The translations under genes were made by a program, and so were the position numbers. From Pseudonocardia oroxyli (GTDB taxonomy: Bacteria; Actinomycetota; Actinomycetes; Mycobacteriales; Pseudonocardiaceae): a stretch of DNA of 64,000 bases. Where the stretch lies: assembly GCF_900102195.1 (NCBI RefSeq), contig NZ_FNBE01000003.1:186001-250000 (forward strand), given 5' to 3'. Each line of letters starts with the position of its first letter. Position 1 is the first letter of the stretch. The notes below the pieces were generated by a model, which was not told where the DNA came from, did no database searches, and was given only the letters and a program-made list of their open reading frames with translations. Below, piece by piece: positions 47,234 through 56,064 of the stretch.

Positions 47234-48352
47234 GTGTCATCCGAGGGAATGGATACCGCCACCCGGATCGAAGCGGCCGCGGACGAGCTCTACGGCGTCC
47301 CGCCGGAGGACTTCGTGCCCGTCCGCGACGAGCTGGTCGCGGAGGCGAAGGCCGCCGACGACAAGGAGGCCGCGAAGGCGATCGGCAGGCTGCGCAGGCC
47401 GAACCAGGCCGCCTGGCTCGCCAACCTGCTCGCCCGGGAGCGCGGCGACCAGCTCGACGCGCTGCTGGACCTCGCGGGCGAGCTCAACTCCGCCCAGCGC
47501 GCGCTCGACGGCGCGCAGCTGCGCGCCTTGTCCGCCCAGCGGTCCAAGCTCGTCGGGGCGATGGCCCGGGAGGCCCGCCGCATCGCGGCCGCCGACGGCC
47601 ACCGGGTCACCGAGAGCGTCGAGCGGGACCTGCGCGGCATCCTGGACGCCGCCCTCGCCGACCCCGACATCGCCGACGAGGTCCGTTCGGGACGACTGAC
47701 CCGCACCGTCAGCTGGTCGGGTTTCGGCCCGGAGGCGGGTGCGTCCTCGCTCGGCGGCCGCGCCGCGGCCCGGCCGGGCACCCGGGAGCCGCGCGAGCCG
47801 CGCACGGCCCGCACCCCCCGCCGTCCCGCGCCGGGCAGGCCCGGTCAGGGCCTCCCGGGCGTCGAGCCGCGTCGCGGCCGCCGGACCGTCGGACCGGGCG
47901 AGCCGGGGGACGACGTCCTGGAGACGCCCGAGACCACCGAGTCGCCGTCCGACGCTCCGTCCGACAGGGAGTCCGACACGGAGTCCGACACGGAGTCCGA
48001 GGCGGAGCGCCGCGAACGGGAGCGGGCCGAGCGGGCGGAGGCGGAGCGCCGCCAACGGGAGCGGGCCGCGGCCGAGGAGGCGGTCGCCGAGTCCCGCCGC
48101 ACCGCGGAACGGGCCGCGGACGCCCACGAGGACGCCACCGCCACCCTCCGGGACGCCGAGTCCGAGCGCGACGACGCCGGCGCCCGCGTCGAGCAGCTCA
48201 CCGCCGAGCTCGACCGCGCCCGGGAGGCCCGCACCGCCGCACAGTCCGCGGTGAAGGACGCCGCGCGGGCCGAACGCGAGGCGAGCCGGGCCGCCCGGGA
48301 CGCCGCCGCCGCGCTCGCGAAGGCCGAGGCCCTGCTCGACTCGCTCCAGTGA
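47234..48352 (+). CDS. Coiled-coil protein of unknown function
   Basis: A 372-aa soluble protein. The N-terminal ~160 residues are helical and conserved-looking (ADELYGVPPEDFVPVRDELVAEAK; key PPEDFVPVRDEL) and contain LRRPNQAAWLANLL. Residues ~165-250 are a Pro/Arg/Gly linker; ~255-370 is a long Glu/Arg/Ala coiled coil. GTG 47234 has a GGAGGA about 9-10 bases upstream; an ATG six codons later is possible. Preceded by a CRP-like site and followed by the three-unit palindrome array. Confidence 0.7.
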   Translation: MSSEGMDTATRIEAAADELYGVPPEDFVPVRDELVAEAKAADDKEAAKAIGRLRRPNQAAWLANLLARERGDQLDALLDLAGELNSAQRALDGAQLRALSAQRSKLVGAMAREARRIAAADGHRVTESVERDLRGILDAALADPDIADEVRSGRLTRTVSWSGFGPEAGASSLGGRAAARPGTREPREPRTARTPRRPAPGRPGQGLPGVEPRRGRRTVGPGEPGDDVLETPETTESPSDAPSDRESDTESDTESEAERRERERAERAEAERRQRERAAAEEAVAESRRTAERAADAHEDATATLRDAESERDDAGARVEQLTAELDRAREARTAAQSAVKDAARAEREASRAARDAAAALAKAEALLDSLQ

Positions 48353-48360
48353 CAGCCTTC

Positions 48361-48564
48361 TGATCACCAGGCGCTCAGGGCTGAGGGGCACAACCCGCGA
48401 ACCCTCAGCGCCTGATGATCTCCACTCCGCATGATCAACAGGCGCTGAGGGCTCATTTCGCATCGCGTGCGAACCGCGAGCGCCTGATGATCACCCCACA
48501 GCATGATCAGCAGGCGCTCAAGGCTGGTCAGGTCGGCCGAGCGAACCCTCAGCGTCTGATGATC
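48361..48564. repeat. Array of three palindromic units, ~71-bp period
   Basis: Units start at 48361, 48432 and 48504. Each opens with TGATCANCAGGCGCT and closes with its complement AGCGCCTGATGATC (one base changed in unit 3), giving hairpins of about 60 bases with variable centres. The array fills the gap between two convergent genes; the last TGATCA supplies the stop codon of the downstream minus-strand pseudogene. Confidence 0.85.
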
Positions 48565-50236
48565 ACCGTGGGGAGGGGGCGTCGCGGAGCTCCCGTTTGA
48601 GCGGCTTGCCCGTCGCGGTGCGCGGGAGCGGCTCGGTCCAGAACCGCACGTGGGTGGGCACGGCGAAGGTCGCCACCCGCTCGGCCACGTGGTGCTGCAG
48701 CTCCTCGATGGTGCCGGTCGCGCCCGGCCGGACCCGCACCGCGACCGCGACCTCCTCGCCCAGCGTCGGGTGCGGGACGCCGTAGACCGCCACCTCCGCC
48801 ACCCACGGCAGCTCGTGCAGCGCGGCCTCGACCTAGGAGCTGTAGACGTTCTCGCCGCCGCGGATCACCACGTCCTTGAGCCGGTCCACCACGTACACCC
48901 AGCCCCGCTCGACGTACCCGAGGTCCCCGGTGCGGAACCACCCGTCGACGAACGCGGCGGCGGTCGCGACCGTGTTGTTCCAGTAGCCCGACACGACGTT
49001 CGGCCCGCGGAACCACAGCTCCCCGACGCCGTCGACGTCGCGCAGCGTCTCCGGGTCCACGATCCGCAGGTCCGCCCCGGGCGCCGGCCGCCCGACGCTG
49101 TCCGGGTGGGCCTGGAAGTCCGTGGACACGTTGGCGCACACCGCGGACGTCGTCTCGGTGAGGCCGTAGCCGTTGGACGCATGAGGGCCGAGCCCGGCGC
49201 CGATGCGCCGCACCAGCTCCGGCGGGATCGGCGCCCCGCCCATGGCGAACCGGTTCAGGGTGCCCAGCTCGTCGGGGTGCGCGATCGCGTCCTCGGCCAG
49301 CTCGCCCAGCGTCGTCGGGACGCCGGCGGCGCCGGTGAGGCGGTGGGTGCGCACCAGCCGTCGGGCCTCGGCGCGGTCCCAGCGGTACAACGTGGCCACC
49401 GAGCCGCCGGTCAGGACCTGCCCGTACAGGCTGTTGAGCCCGGCGATGTGGAAGAGCGGGTAGGTCAGCAGCACCCCGGTCGGTCCGCCGGGGGTCGCGC
49501 CGCGGGCACGCAGTCCGGCCCGCGCGGTGAGCATGGTGTTCAGCGCGTTGGTGACGTGGTTGCGGTGGGTGTGCACCGCGCCCTTCGGACGCCCGGTGGT
49601 GCCGGAGGTGTAGAGGATCGTGGAGAGGTCGTCCGGGGCCACGGTGACCGGCGGCGGGCCCGCGGCGGGATCGAGCGAGGCCATCAGCTCCGCCCACTCC
49701 CGGGCGTCCGACTCCCCGGTCCCCCGGACCCGCACCACCGGGACGTGCCCCACCAGCCCCGGGGCGCGCTCGCCGTCCGCCACCACCAGCCGCGCACCGG
49801 AGTCGCCGACCGCCCAGACCAGCTCCCCCGCCGTCCACCAGGCGTTGAGCGGCACCGCGACCAGGCCGGCGACCTGCGCCGCCCAGAACGCGACGCTCCA
49901 CTCCGGGTAGTTGCGCATCGCGATCCCGACGCGGTCCCCGGGCGCCAGCCCGTACCGGGTGAGCAGCGCGTCGGCCAGGCCGTAGACCTGCCGCAGGTGC
50001 TCCCCGTAGCTGCGCTCCTCGTCCGCGTAGACCCAGTGCGGGCGTTCGGCGAACACGGCGGAGGCGTGCAGGATCTCCGCCAGGGTGGTGGGCCCGGTCG
50101 CGTAGACGCGCATCGGGATCCCCCGGACGGTCTCCTCCCGCAGCGGGAACTCGCCGCCCGGAGCCGTCAGCTCGGCGAGCGCGCGGCCGACCGGGGTCTC
50201 CGCGGCGGGAAGGAGGTCGTCGTCGACTCCGCTCAT
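48563..50236 (-). pseudogene. Acyl-CoA synthetase interrupted by an in-frame amber codon
   Basis: AMP-binding enzyme frame of 557 codons. The N-terminal part has the ATP loop YTSGTTGRPKGAV, NGYGLTETTS, and GDLGYVERGWVYVVDRLKD. At 48835-48833 a TAG follows VIRGGENVYSS exactly where the family has Glu (GGENVYxxEVE), so a single G-to-T change explains it. The same frame continues for about 90 residues (VEAALHELP...), including TGKPLKREL with the catalytic Lys. As read, the protein ends after ~467 residues without that Lys and should be inactive for thioester formation. Sequencing error cannot be excluded. ATG 50236 is chosen as start. Confidence 0.8.
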
Positions 50237-50243
50237 GTCGATC

Positions 50244-50277
50244 ACCCTGCCACGCCGCAACCGCGGCATGACAGGGT
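50244..50277. promoter_or_regulatory. Imperfect dyad between divergent genes
   Basis: ACCCTGCCACGCCGC and GCGGCATGACAGGGT are complementary at 13 of 15 positions around AACC. Each end gives CAGGGT pointing outward, 7 bases before ATG 50236 on the minus strand and 6 before GTG 50284 on the plus strand, so both genes may have weak leaderless-type promoters here. Confidence 0.45.
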
Positions 50278-50283
50278 CACGGT

Positions 50284-51351
50284 GTGGCGGTGCAACGGAT
50301 CAAGGGCTTCCCGTGGGGCCGGTGGGCCCTGCTGCTCGTCCTCACCGTCGGGCTCACGGCGGTGCTGCAGGCGCTCGGTGTGCCCTCCCCCGCCCTGTTC
50401 GCGGGCCTCGCGGTGGCCACCGTCCTGGCGTTGATCGGGATCGGGCCGGAGCGCGTCGCGCGGCCTGCGACGTCCGGGGCGCAGGCCGTGATCGGCGTCG
50501 TCATCGGGGTGTTGGCCACGCCCGGGACCCTGTCGTCCGTCGCCGTCGACTGGCTCCCGGTCCTGCTCGTCAGCCTCGGCACGCTCGCGGTGAGCATGGC
50601 CGCCGGGCTGTTGCTGGGCCTGCAGCGCGGCGTCTCCCCGCTGACCGGGATGCTCGCGCTGACCGCGGGCGGCGCCTCGGGGCTGGTGGCCGTCACCCGC
50701 GAGCTCGGCGGGGACGAGCGGATCGTGTCGGTGATCCAGTACCTGCGGGTCGGGATGGTCACGGCCACCATGCCGATCGTGGCGACGGCGGTGTTCGGTG
50801 CCGCCCACGTCGGCGTCGGCGGTGGGGCCCAGACTAGCTCCGCGCCCTGGTACCTGGGGCTCGCCCTGGTCGCGGTCTGCGCACTGGTCGGCGTGCCGGT
50901 CGCGAACCGGCTGCACGTGCCCGCGGGGGCGCTGCTCGGGCCGATGGTGCTGGCGCTGGCGCTGAGTCTGGGCGGGCTCACCTTCGGCGCGTCCCCGCCC
51001 GAGCCGCTGGTCGACGTCGCCTACGCGGTGATCGGCTGGCAGGCGGGCCTGCGGTTCACCCGACCCGCCCTGCGCATCGTGCTGCGGGTGCTCCCGGCCG
51101 CGACGGCGCTGATCCTGGCGATCGTCGCGGCCTGCGCGGGGCTGGGCCTGGTGCTCTCGTGGACCACGGACGCCTCGCTGCTCGACGGCTACCTGGCCAC
51201 GACCCCGGGCGGGGTGTACGCCGTGCTGGCCACGGCGATCTCCTCGGGCGGGGACGTGACGTTCGTCGTCGCCGTCCAGGTGGTGCGGGTGATCCTGATG
51301 CTGCTCGTGGCCCCGTTCATCGCGCGGCTGGTGGGCCGGCGGTGGAGCTGA
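50284..51351 (+). CDS. AbrB-family (PF05145-type) integral membrane protein
   Basis: A 355-aa protein with about ten hydrophobic helices in two similar halves ([14 protein letters not shown] and [15 protein letters not shown] occupy matching positions), plus [20 protein letters not shown] in the middle (key residues TAGGASG). This is the membrane family often mislabelled AbrB transcriptional regulator or ammonia monooxygenase; E. coli AbrB is a member. Transport function is unproven. The start codon may also be the GTG at 50290. Its last 35 bases overlap the end of the convergent MFS gene. Confidence 0.82.
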   Translation: MAVQRIKGFPWGRWALLLVLTVGLTAVLQALGVPSPALFAGLAVATVLALIGIGPERVARPATSGAQAVIGVVIGVLATPGTLSSVAVDWLPVLLVSLGTLAVSMAAGLLLGLQRGVSPLTGMLALTAGGASGLVAVTRELGGDERIVSVIQYLRVGMVTATMPIVATAVFGAAHVGVGGGAQTSSAPWYLGLALVAVCALVGVPVANRLHVPAGALLGPMVLALALSLGGLTFGASPPEPLVDVAYAVIGWQAGLRFTRPALRIVLRVLPAATALILAIVAACAGLGLVLSWTTDASLLDGYLATTPGGVYAVLATAISSGGDVTFVVAVQVVRVILMLLVAPFIARLVGRRWS

Positions 51352-52696
51352 TGTCCGCGAGGCTCCGGCCGGTCGTGCGCGGCCCGAGCACGGCGACGTC
51401 CACCGCGACGATCAGCATCGCCCCCGCGATGGCGGCGAACACGGCCGTCGGACCGGCCGAGTCCAGCAGCGGGACCAGCAGGAACGGCATCACCGCGGTC
51501 GCGAGCCGGGACAGCGAGTAGGCCGAGCCCGCGCCGGTGGCCCGCAGCGTCGTCGGGAAGAGCTCGCCCGAGTAGACGTGGAAGCCGTTGGAGAACAGGT
51601 TGCTGACCACGGTGTATCCGAAGCCGAGCAGCACGATGGCCACCGCGCTGCTCGAGTAGCCGAAGGCCAGGCCGAGCACGATCATCCCGAGCGCCGCACC
51701 GACGATCATCGTCTTGCGCTCGAACCGTTCGATCAGCGGGATGGACAGCGCCGAGCCGATCGGGTAGCCGAGGAAGGACAGGGCGGTGAAGGTCAGCCCC
51801 TGGACGACGTCGTACCCCTTGGCCGCCAACACCAACGGGACCAGCGTGCCGAAGCCGTAGTAGCCGAAGGTCTGGAAGAGCTGGAAGATCCACAGCATGA
51901 TCGTGCGGGTCCGCCAGGGCGCGCGGAACAGGGCGCGCACGGGCTCGCGCTTCGGCGGCGCGGTGTCGGCGACCGGCTCCGGGGGCGCCAGCGCACCCGC
52001 CTGCGCCTCGAACGTGCGGACCACCGCATCCGCCTCCTCGCCGCGACCGACCGAGGCCAGCCACCGCGGCGACTCCGGCAGCCCGCGCCGCATCGCCCAG
52101 CAGAGGATCGCGCCGATCCCGCCGAGCAGGAACATCCAGCGCCAGCCCTCGAGCCCCAGGAAGGTGTGCGGGGTGATCACCCGCGCCAGCAGCCCCGCCA
52201 CCGGCACGCCGCAGAAGCCCAGCGTGTACGCCCACGCGATCATGCGGCCGCGCTTGCGGGCGGGCAGCAGGTCCGAGAGGTAGGCGTCGCACAGCGGCAG
52301 CTCGGCGCCGATCCCGACCCCGGCGAGGAACCGGAACAGGATCAACAGCTCGACGTTCGGGCTGAACGCGGCGAGCACCGAGAACACCGAGTAGATCCCG
52401 AGCGTCAGGAAGAACGCGCGCCTGCGCCCGAGCCGGTCGGCCAACCGGGACAACGTGATCGCCCCCAGGAACGCGCCGATGAACGCCGAGGCGAGCACCA
52501 GCTTCTGGGCCGTGCCGGTGACCCCGAACTCCTTGCCGAGCACGGTCGCGAGGGTCCCGGCGAGGAAGACCTCGTAGAGGTCGAAGAACATCCCGATGCC
52601 GACGGCGACCACCGCGAAGCGGTGTCGTGGGGTGATCGGCAACCGGTCCATCCGTGCGTGGATCTCGGCCGCCGTGCTGTGCGACGTCGATGTCAT
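51317..52696 (-). CDS. MFS transporter, metabolite:H+ symporter type
   Basis: Major facilitator of 459 aa, 12 predicted helices. Motif A is [14 protein letters not shown] (~83-96); [11 protein letters not shown] in helix 1 and [15 protein letters not shown] (~138-152) resemble the aromatic acid/sugar porter group; PESPRWL (~207) follows helix 6. Substrate not readable. ATG 52696; no clear ribosome site. Confidence 0.87.
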   Translation of the reverse strand: MTSTSHSTAAEIHARMDRLPITPRHRFAVVAVGIGMFFDLYEVFLAGTLATVLGKEFGVTGTAQKLVLASAFIGAFLGAITLSRLADRLGRRRAFFLTLGIYSVFSVLAAFSPNVELLILFRFLAGVGIGAELPLCDAYLSDLLPARKRGRMIAWAYTLGFCGVPVAGLLARVITPHTFLGLEGWRWMFLLGGIGAILCWAMRRGLPESPRWLASVGRGEEADAVVRTFEAQAGALAPPEPVADTAPPKREPVRALFRAPWRTRTIMLWIFQLFQTFGYYGFGTLVPLVLAAKGYDVVQGLTFTALSFLGYPIGSALSIPLIERFERKTMIVGAALGMIVLGLAFGYSSSAVAIVLLGFGYTVVSNLFSNGFHVYSGELFPTTLRATGAGSAYSLSRLATAVMPFLLVPLLDSAGPTAVFAAIAGAMLIVAVDVAVLGPRTTGRSLADISSTAGPPAAR

Positions 52697-52744
52697 ACCC
52701 GCATCGTGAACCGAGGCTCACCATGTATGCCGAGCGAGAACGTG

Positions 52745-53611
52745 TTATGTCCGGATGATCCGGCCTGCCGGAGGCTGGGGGACGCGCGCGGGGTGCAGGA
52801 CCCAGGCCAGCGCCTCGATCCCGTCGACGAGCCCGGGGCCCGCCTTGACGACGAGCTCGGCGGAGTCGATCGCCACGACCGGCACCCCGGGGAACCGGTC
52901 GCGGACGGGCCCCGCCTGGGCGACGGCGTCGTCGAGGCCGAAGCCGCAGGGGGCGACCACGACGACGTCGGGGGTCAGGGCCTGCAGCGCGGACCACTCC
53001 GCCGCGACGCTGCGCCCGCCCTCGATCCCCGCGAGCGGCTCCCCGCCCGCACGCCGCACCAGCTCGGGCACCCAGTGCCCGGGGACGTAGGCCGGATCGG
53101 TCCACTCCAGGACCAGGACCCGGGGGCGGGGCGCGTCGGCGACGGCCGCGGCGACGGCGGCCAGGCGGTCCGTCAGGTCCCGGACCAGCTGCGACGCCGC
53201 GTGGTGCGCCCCCGCCGCCGCGCCGACGTCCGCGATCGCGACGAGGACGTCGTCGAGCGTGTGCGGGTCCACGGAGACGACGGTGGCGGCGGACCCGATC
53301 TCGGCCAGCGCCTCCTCGACGGTGCCCGCGGGCAGCGCGCAGACGCGGCAGAGGTCCTGGGTGAGGATCAGGTCGGGCTCGATCTCCCGCAGGGCGGCCC
53401 GATCCAGCTCGTACAGCGGCAGGCCGGCGGCGGCCCGCTCGCCGACCCACGCGTCGATCTCCGCGGGCGCGAGCCCCGGCGGGATCGCGGTGTCCACCAC
53501 GACGGGCACCCCGGGCGCCGGACACTCGAACGTGACGGCGGCGAGGGAGTCCCGCAGCCCGAGCCGCAGGGTGATCTCGGTGGCGGCGGGCAGCAACGAC
53601 GCGATCCGCAT
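52745..53611 (-). CDS. BtuF/TroA-superfamily substrate-binding protein without signal peptide
   Basis: A 288-aa protein. It starts directly with [13 protein letters not shown], the first strand of cobalamin-binding BtuF domains, and continues with [26 protein letters not shown] (~83-96), [12 protein letters not shown] and the second lobe [20 protein letters not shown] (key residues EWTDPAY). No signal peptide or lipobox exists, so it should be cytosolic unless attached otherwise. No BtuC/BtuD gene is nearby. Such orphan proteins are common in actinobacteria. The start codon lies in the inverted repeat shared with pgm. Confidence 0.82.
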   Translation of the reverse strand: MRIASLLPAATEITLRLGLRDSLAAVTFECPAPGVPVVVDTAIPPGLAPAEIDAWVGERAAAGLPLYELDRAALREIEPDLILTQDLCRVCALPAGTVEEALAEIGSAATVVSVDPHTLDDVLVAIADVGAAAGAHHAASQLVRDLTDRLAAVAAAVADAPRPRVLVLEWTDPAYVPGHWVPELVRRAGGEPLAGIEGGRSVAAEWSALQALTPDVVVVAPCGFGLDDAVAQAGPVRDRFPGVPVVAIDSAELVVKAGPGLVDGIEALAWVLHPARVPQPPAGRIIRT

Positions 53612-53698
53612 GACCGGCAGCCTACGGCCGCCCGTGCGTGGCGAGTGGTGCTCCAGCACTACTTGCCGCTCACGAGCAGCCGTAGGCTGCCGGTCATG
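53609..53698. repeat. Nested inverted repeat with two leaderless promoters; contains palindrome copy E
   Basis: Outer arms 53609-53628 and 53679-53698 are exact 20-base reverse complements and each ends in a gene's ATG. In each arm TAGGCT stands seven bases before the ATG (53624-53619 minus, 53683-53688 plus). The centre holds palindrome copy E (53634-53673; loop TCCA, three or so arm mismatches). Confidence 0.85.
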
Positions 53699-55324
53699 GC
53701 CAACCACCCGCGGGCGGGCACCCCCGCCCTGCCCGAGGACCTCGTCGACCTGTCGGCGCTGCTCGCCGCGTACGCGGACGTGCACCCCGATCCCGCCGTG
53801 GCCGCCCAGCGGGTGGCGTTCGGGACCTCGGGGCACCGCGGGTCCGCGCTGAGCGCCACGTTCAACGACGACCACATCGCCGCCACGAGCCAGGCCATCG
53901 CGGAGTACCGCGCGCAACAGGGCACCGACGGCCCGCTGTTCCTCGGCAAGGACACCCACGCCCTGTCCGACCCCGCCTGGGTCACCGCGGTGGAGGTGTT
54001 GTCCGCCAACGGGGTCCGGGTGCTGGTGGACAGCCGCGACCGCTGGACGCCCACCCCGGCCGTCTCGCACGCGATCCTCACCCACAACGCGGGGCGCACC
54101 GCGGGGCTCGCGGACGGCGTCGTCGTCACGCCCTCGCACAACCCGCCCGCGGACGGCGGCTTCAAGTACAACCCGCCGGACGGCGGACCCGCGGGCACGG
54201 ACGCGACCGGCTGGATCGCCGACCGCGCGAACGAGCTCCTGGAGGCCGGGCTGCGCGGGGTGCGGCGGACCCCGATCGAGCGGGCCGAGCGCGGCACGTA
54301 CGACTTCCTCGACGCCTATGTCAGCGACCTCGGCTCCGTCGTGGACCTCGACGCCGTGCGCGGCGCCGGGGTGGTGCTGGGCGCCGACCCGCTCGGCGGC
54401 GCGTCCGTGGACTACTGGGGCGCCATCGCCGAGCGCTACAAGCTCGACCTGACGGTGGTGAACCCGGCGGTCGACCCGACGTTCGCGTTCATGACCCTGG
54501 ACTGGGACGGCAAGATCCGCATGGACTGCTCCTCCCCCTACGCCATGGCCTCGCTCGTCGCGGGCAAGGACCGGTTCACGATCTCCACCGGCAACGACGC
54601 GGACTCCGACCGGCACGGCATCGTCACCCGGGACGCCGGGCTGATGAACCCGAACCACTACCTCGCCGTCGCCATCGGGTACCTCTACGCGCACCGCCCC
54701 GGCTGGCCCGCGGGCGCGGCCGTCGGGAAGACGGCGGTGAGCTCGTCGATGATCGACCGGGTGGCCGCCGACCTGGGCCGGGAGCTGCTCGAGGTGCCGG
54801 TCGGGTTCAAGTGGTTCGTCCCCGGCCTGCGCGACGGGAGCATCGCGTTCGGCGGCGAGGAGAGCGCGGGGGCGTCGTTCCTGCGCACGGACGGCCGCCC
54901 GTGGTCGACGGACAAGGACGGGATCATCCTCTGCCTGCTCGCCGGTGAGATCACCGCGGTCACCGGCCGGACGCCGTCGGAGCACTACGCCGAGCTGACC
55001 GAGCGGTTCGGCGCGCCCGCCTACGCCCGGATCGACGTGGCCTGCTCGCGGGAGGACAAGGCGAAGCTGGGCAGGCTGTCCGCCTCGGACGTCACGGCCA
55101 CCTCCCTGGCCGGCGAGGAGATCACCGCCCGGCTGACCACGGCGCCGGGCAACGGCGCCCCGCTCGGCGGGCTGAAGGTGACCACGGAGAACGGCTGGTT
55201 CGCCGCCCGCCCGTCCGGCACCGAGGACGTGTACAAGGTCTACGCCGAGAGCTTCCTCGGCGCGGAGCACCTGGGCCGGATCCAGGCAGAGGCACAAGAC
55301 GTCGTCAAGGGGGCGCTGGCATGA
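53696..55324 (+). CDS. pgm: Phosphoglucomutase (alpha-D-glucose phosphate-specific)
   Basis: Interconverts glucose 1- and 6-phosphate, 542 aa. Features: [10 protein letters not shown] (~42-51), phosphoserine loop [11 protein letters not shown] (~144-154), metal loop [10 protein letters not shown] (~300), sugar-binding [10 protein letters not shown] (~385) and phosphate loop [10 protein letters not shown] near the C-terminus. The ATG lies seven bases after a -10 hexamer, so probably leaderless. The ppgK start overlaps its stop in ATGA, joining supply and use of glucose 6-phosphate. Confidence 0.95.
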   Translation: MANHPRAGTPALPEDLVDLSALLAAYADVHPDPAVAAQRVAFGTSGHRGSALSATFNDDHIAATSQAIAEYRAQQGTDGPLFLGKDTHALSDPAWVTAVEVLSANGVRVLVDSRDRWTPTPAVSHAILTHNAGRTAGLADGVVVTPSHNPPADGGFKYNPPDGGPAGTDATGWIADRANELLEAGLRGVRRTPIERAERGTYDFLDAYVSDLGSVVDLDAVRGAGVVLGADPLGGASVDYWGAIAERYKLDLTVVNPAVDPTFAFMTLDWDGKIRMDCSSPYAMASLVAGKDRFTISTGNDADSDRHGIVTRDAGLMNPNHYLAVAIGYLYAHRPGWPAGAAVGKTAVSSSMIDRVAADLGRELLEVPVGFKWFVPGLRDGSIAFGGEESAGASFLRTDGRPWSTDKDGIILCLLAGEITAVTGRTPSEHYAELTERFGAPAYARIDVACSREDKAKLGRLSASDVTATSLAGEEITARLTTAPGNGAPLGGLKVTTENGWFAARPSGTEDVYKVYAESFLGAEHLGRIQAEAQDVVKGALA

Positions 55325-56064
55325 GCCGCAAGCACGTCGGCCTGGGGATCGACATCGGCGGGTCCGGGATCAAGGGCGCGCCGGTGGACCTGGAGAAGGG
55401 GAAGCTCGCCGACGAGCGGCTGCGCATCCCCACGCCGCAGCCGTCCACCCCGGAGGCGGTGGCGGAGGTCGTCGGGCAGATCCTCGACCACTTCGACTGG
55501 AAGGACCCCTTCGGCTGCACCTTCCCCGCGGTCGTCCAGCACGGGGTCACCCAGACCGCGGCCAACGTGGACAAGACCTGGATCGGCGCGGACGCCCACC
55601 ACGTGATCAAGCACGTCACCGGGCGCAAGGCGCTCGTGGTGAACGACGCCGACGCCGCGGGCATGGCGGAGGTCGAGTACGGCGCGGCGAAGGGGCACAA
55701 GGGAACCGTGCTCGTGTCCACCCTGGGCACGGGGATCGGGTCGGCGCTGGTGATCGGCGGGCGGCTGGTCCCCAACACCGAGCTGGGCCACGTGGAGCTC
55801 GACGGCGTGGACTACGAGACCCGCGCCGCCGACTCGGCCCGCGAGCGCGAGGACCTGTCCTGGGAGGACTGGGGAGCCCGGCTGACGCGGTACTACCAGC
55901 ACATCGAGAACCTGCTGTGGCCGGACCTGATCGTGGTCGGCGGCGGGGTGAGCAAGAAGTTCTCCCGCTGGAGCCCCTACGTCAGCACCCGCACCCCCCT
56001 GGTCCCCGCCGAGCTGCTCAACGAGGCCGGGATCATCGGGGCGGCGCTGCTGGCGCACGAGTGA
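55321..56064 (+). CDS. ppgK: Polyphosphate glucokinase
   Basis: ROK-type kinase of 247 aa that phosphorylates glucose with polyphosphate or [17 protein letters not shown] (~7-20) is the phosphate loop; [12 protein letters not shown] holds the catalytic Asp (~107); [12 protein letters not shown] (~131) and ELGHVELDG (~151) follow. The short length and these motifs match mycobacterial PpgK. Coupled to pgm. Its last 32 bases overlap the convergent ABC gene. Confidence 0.92.
   Translation: MSRKHVGLGIDIGGSGIKGAPVDLEKGKLADERLRIPTPQPSTPEAVAEVVGQILDHFDWKDPFGCTFPAVVQHGVTQTAANVDKTWIGADAHHVIKHVTGRKALVVNDADAAGMAEVEYGAAKGHKGTVLVSTLGTGIGSALVIGGRLVPNTELGHVELDGVDYETRAADSAREREDLSWEDWGARLTRYYQHIENLLWPDLIVVGGGVSKKFSRWSPYVSTRTPLVPAELLNEAGIIGAALLAHE

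Noticed and set aside
48361-48564. CRISPR array
   Set aside because: Only three units, each an extended palindrome with partly similar centres of varying content; no Cas genes and no short constant repeat with unique spacers.
48563-48802. Separate small gene beginning MAEVAVYGVPHP
   Set aside because: It is the in-frame C-terminal continuation of the acyl-CoA synthetase after the amber codon, not an independent gene.
48833-48835. Recoded UAG (pyrrolysine or another special amino acid)
   Set aside because: The position is an ordinary surface Glu in the family, no Pyl machinery is seen, and a single substitution is the simpler reading.
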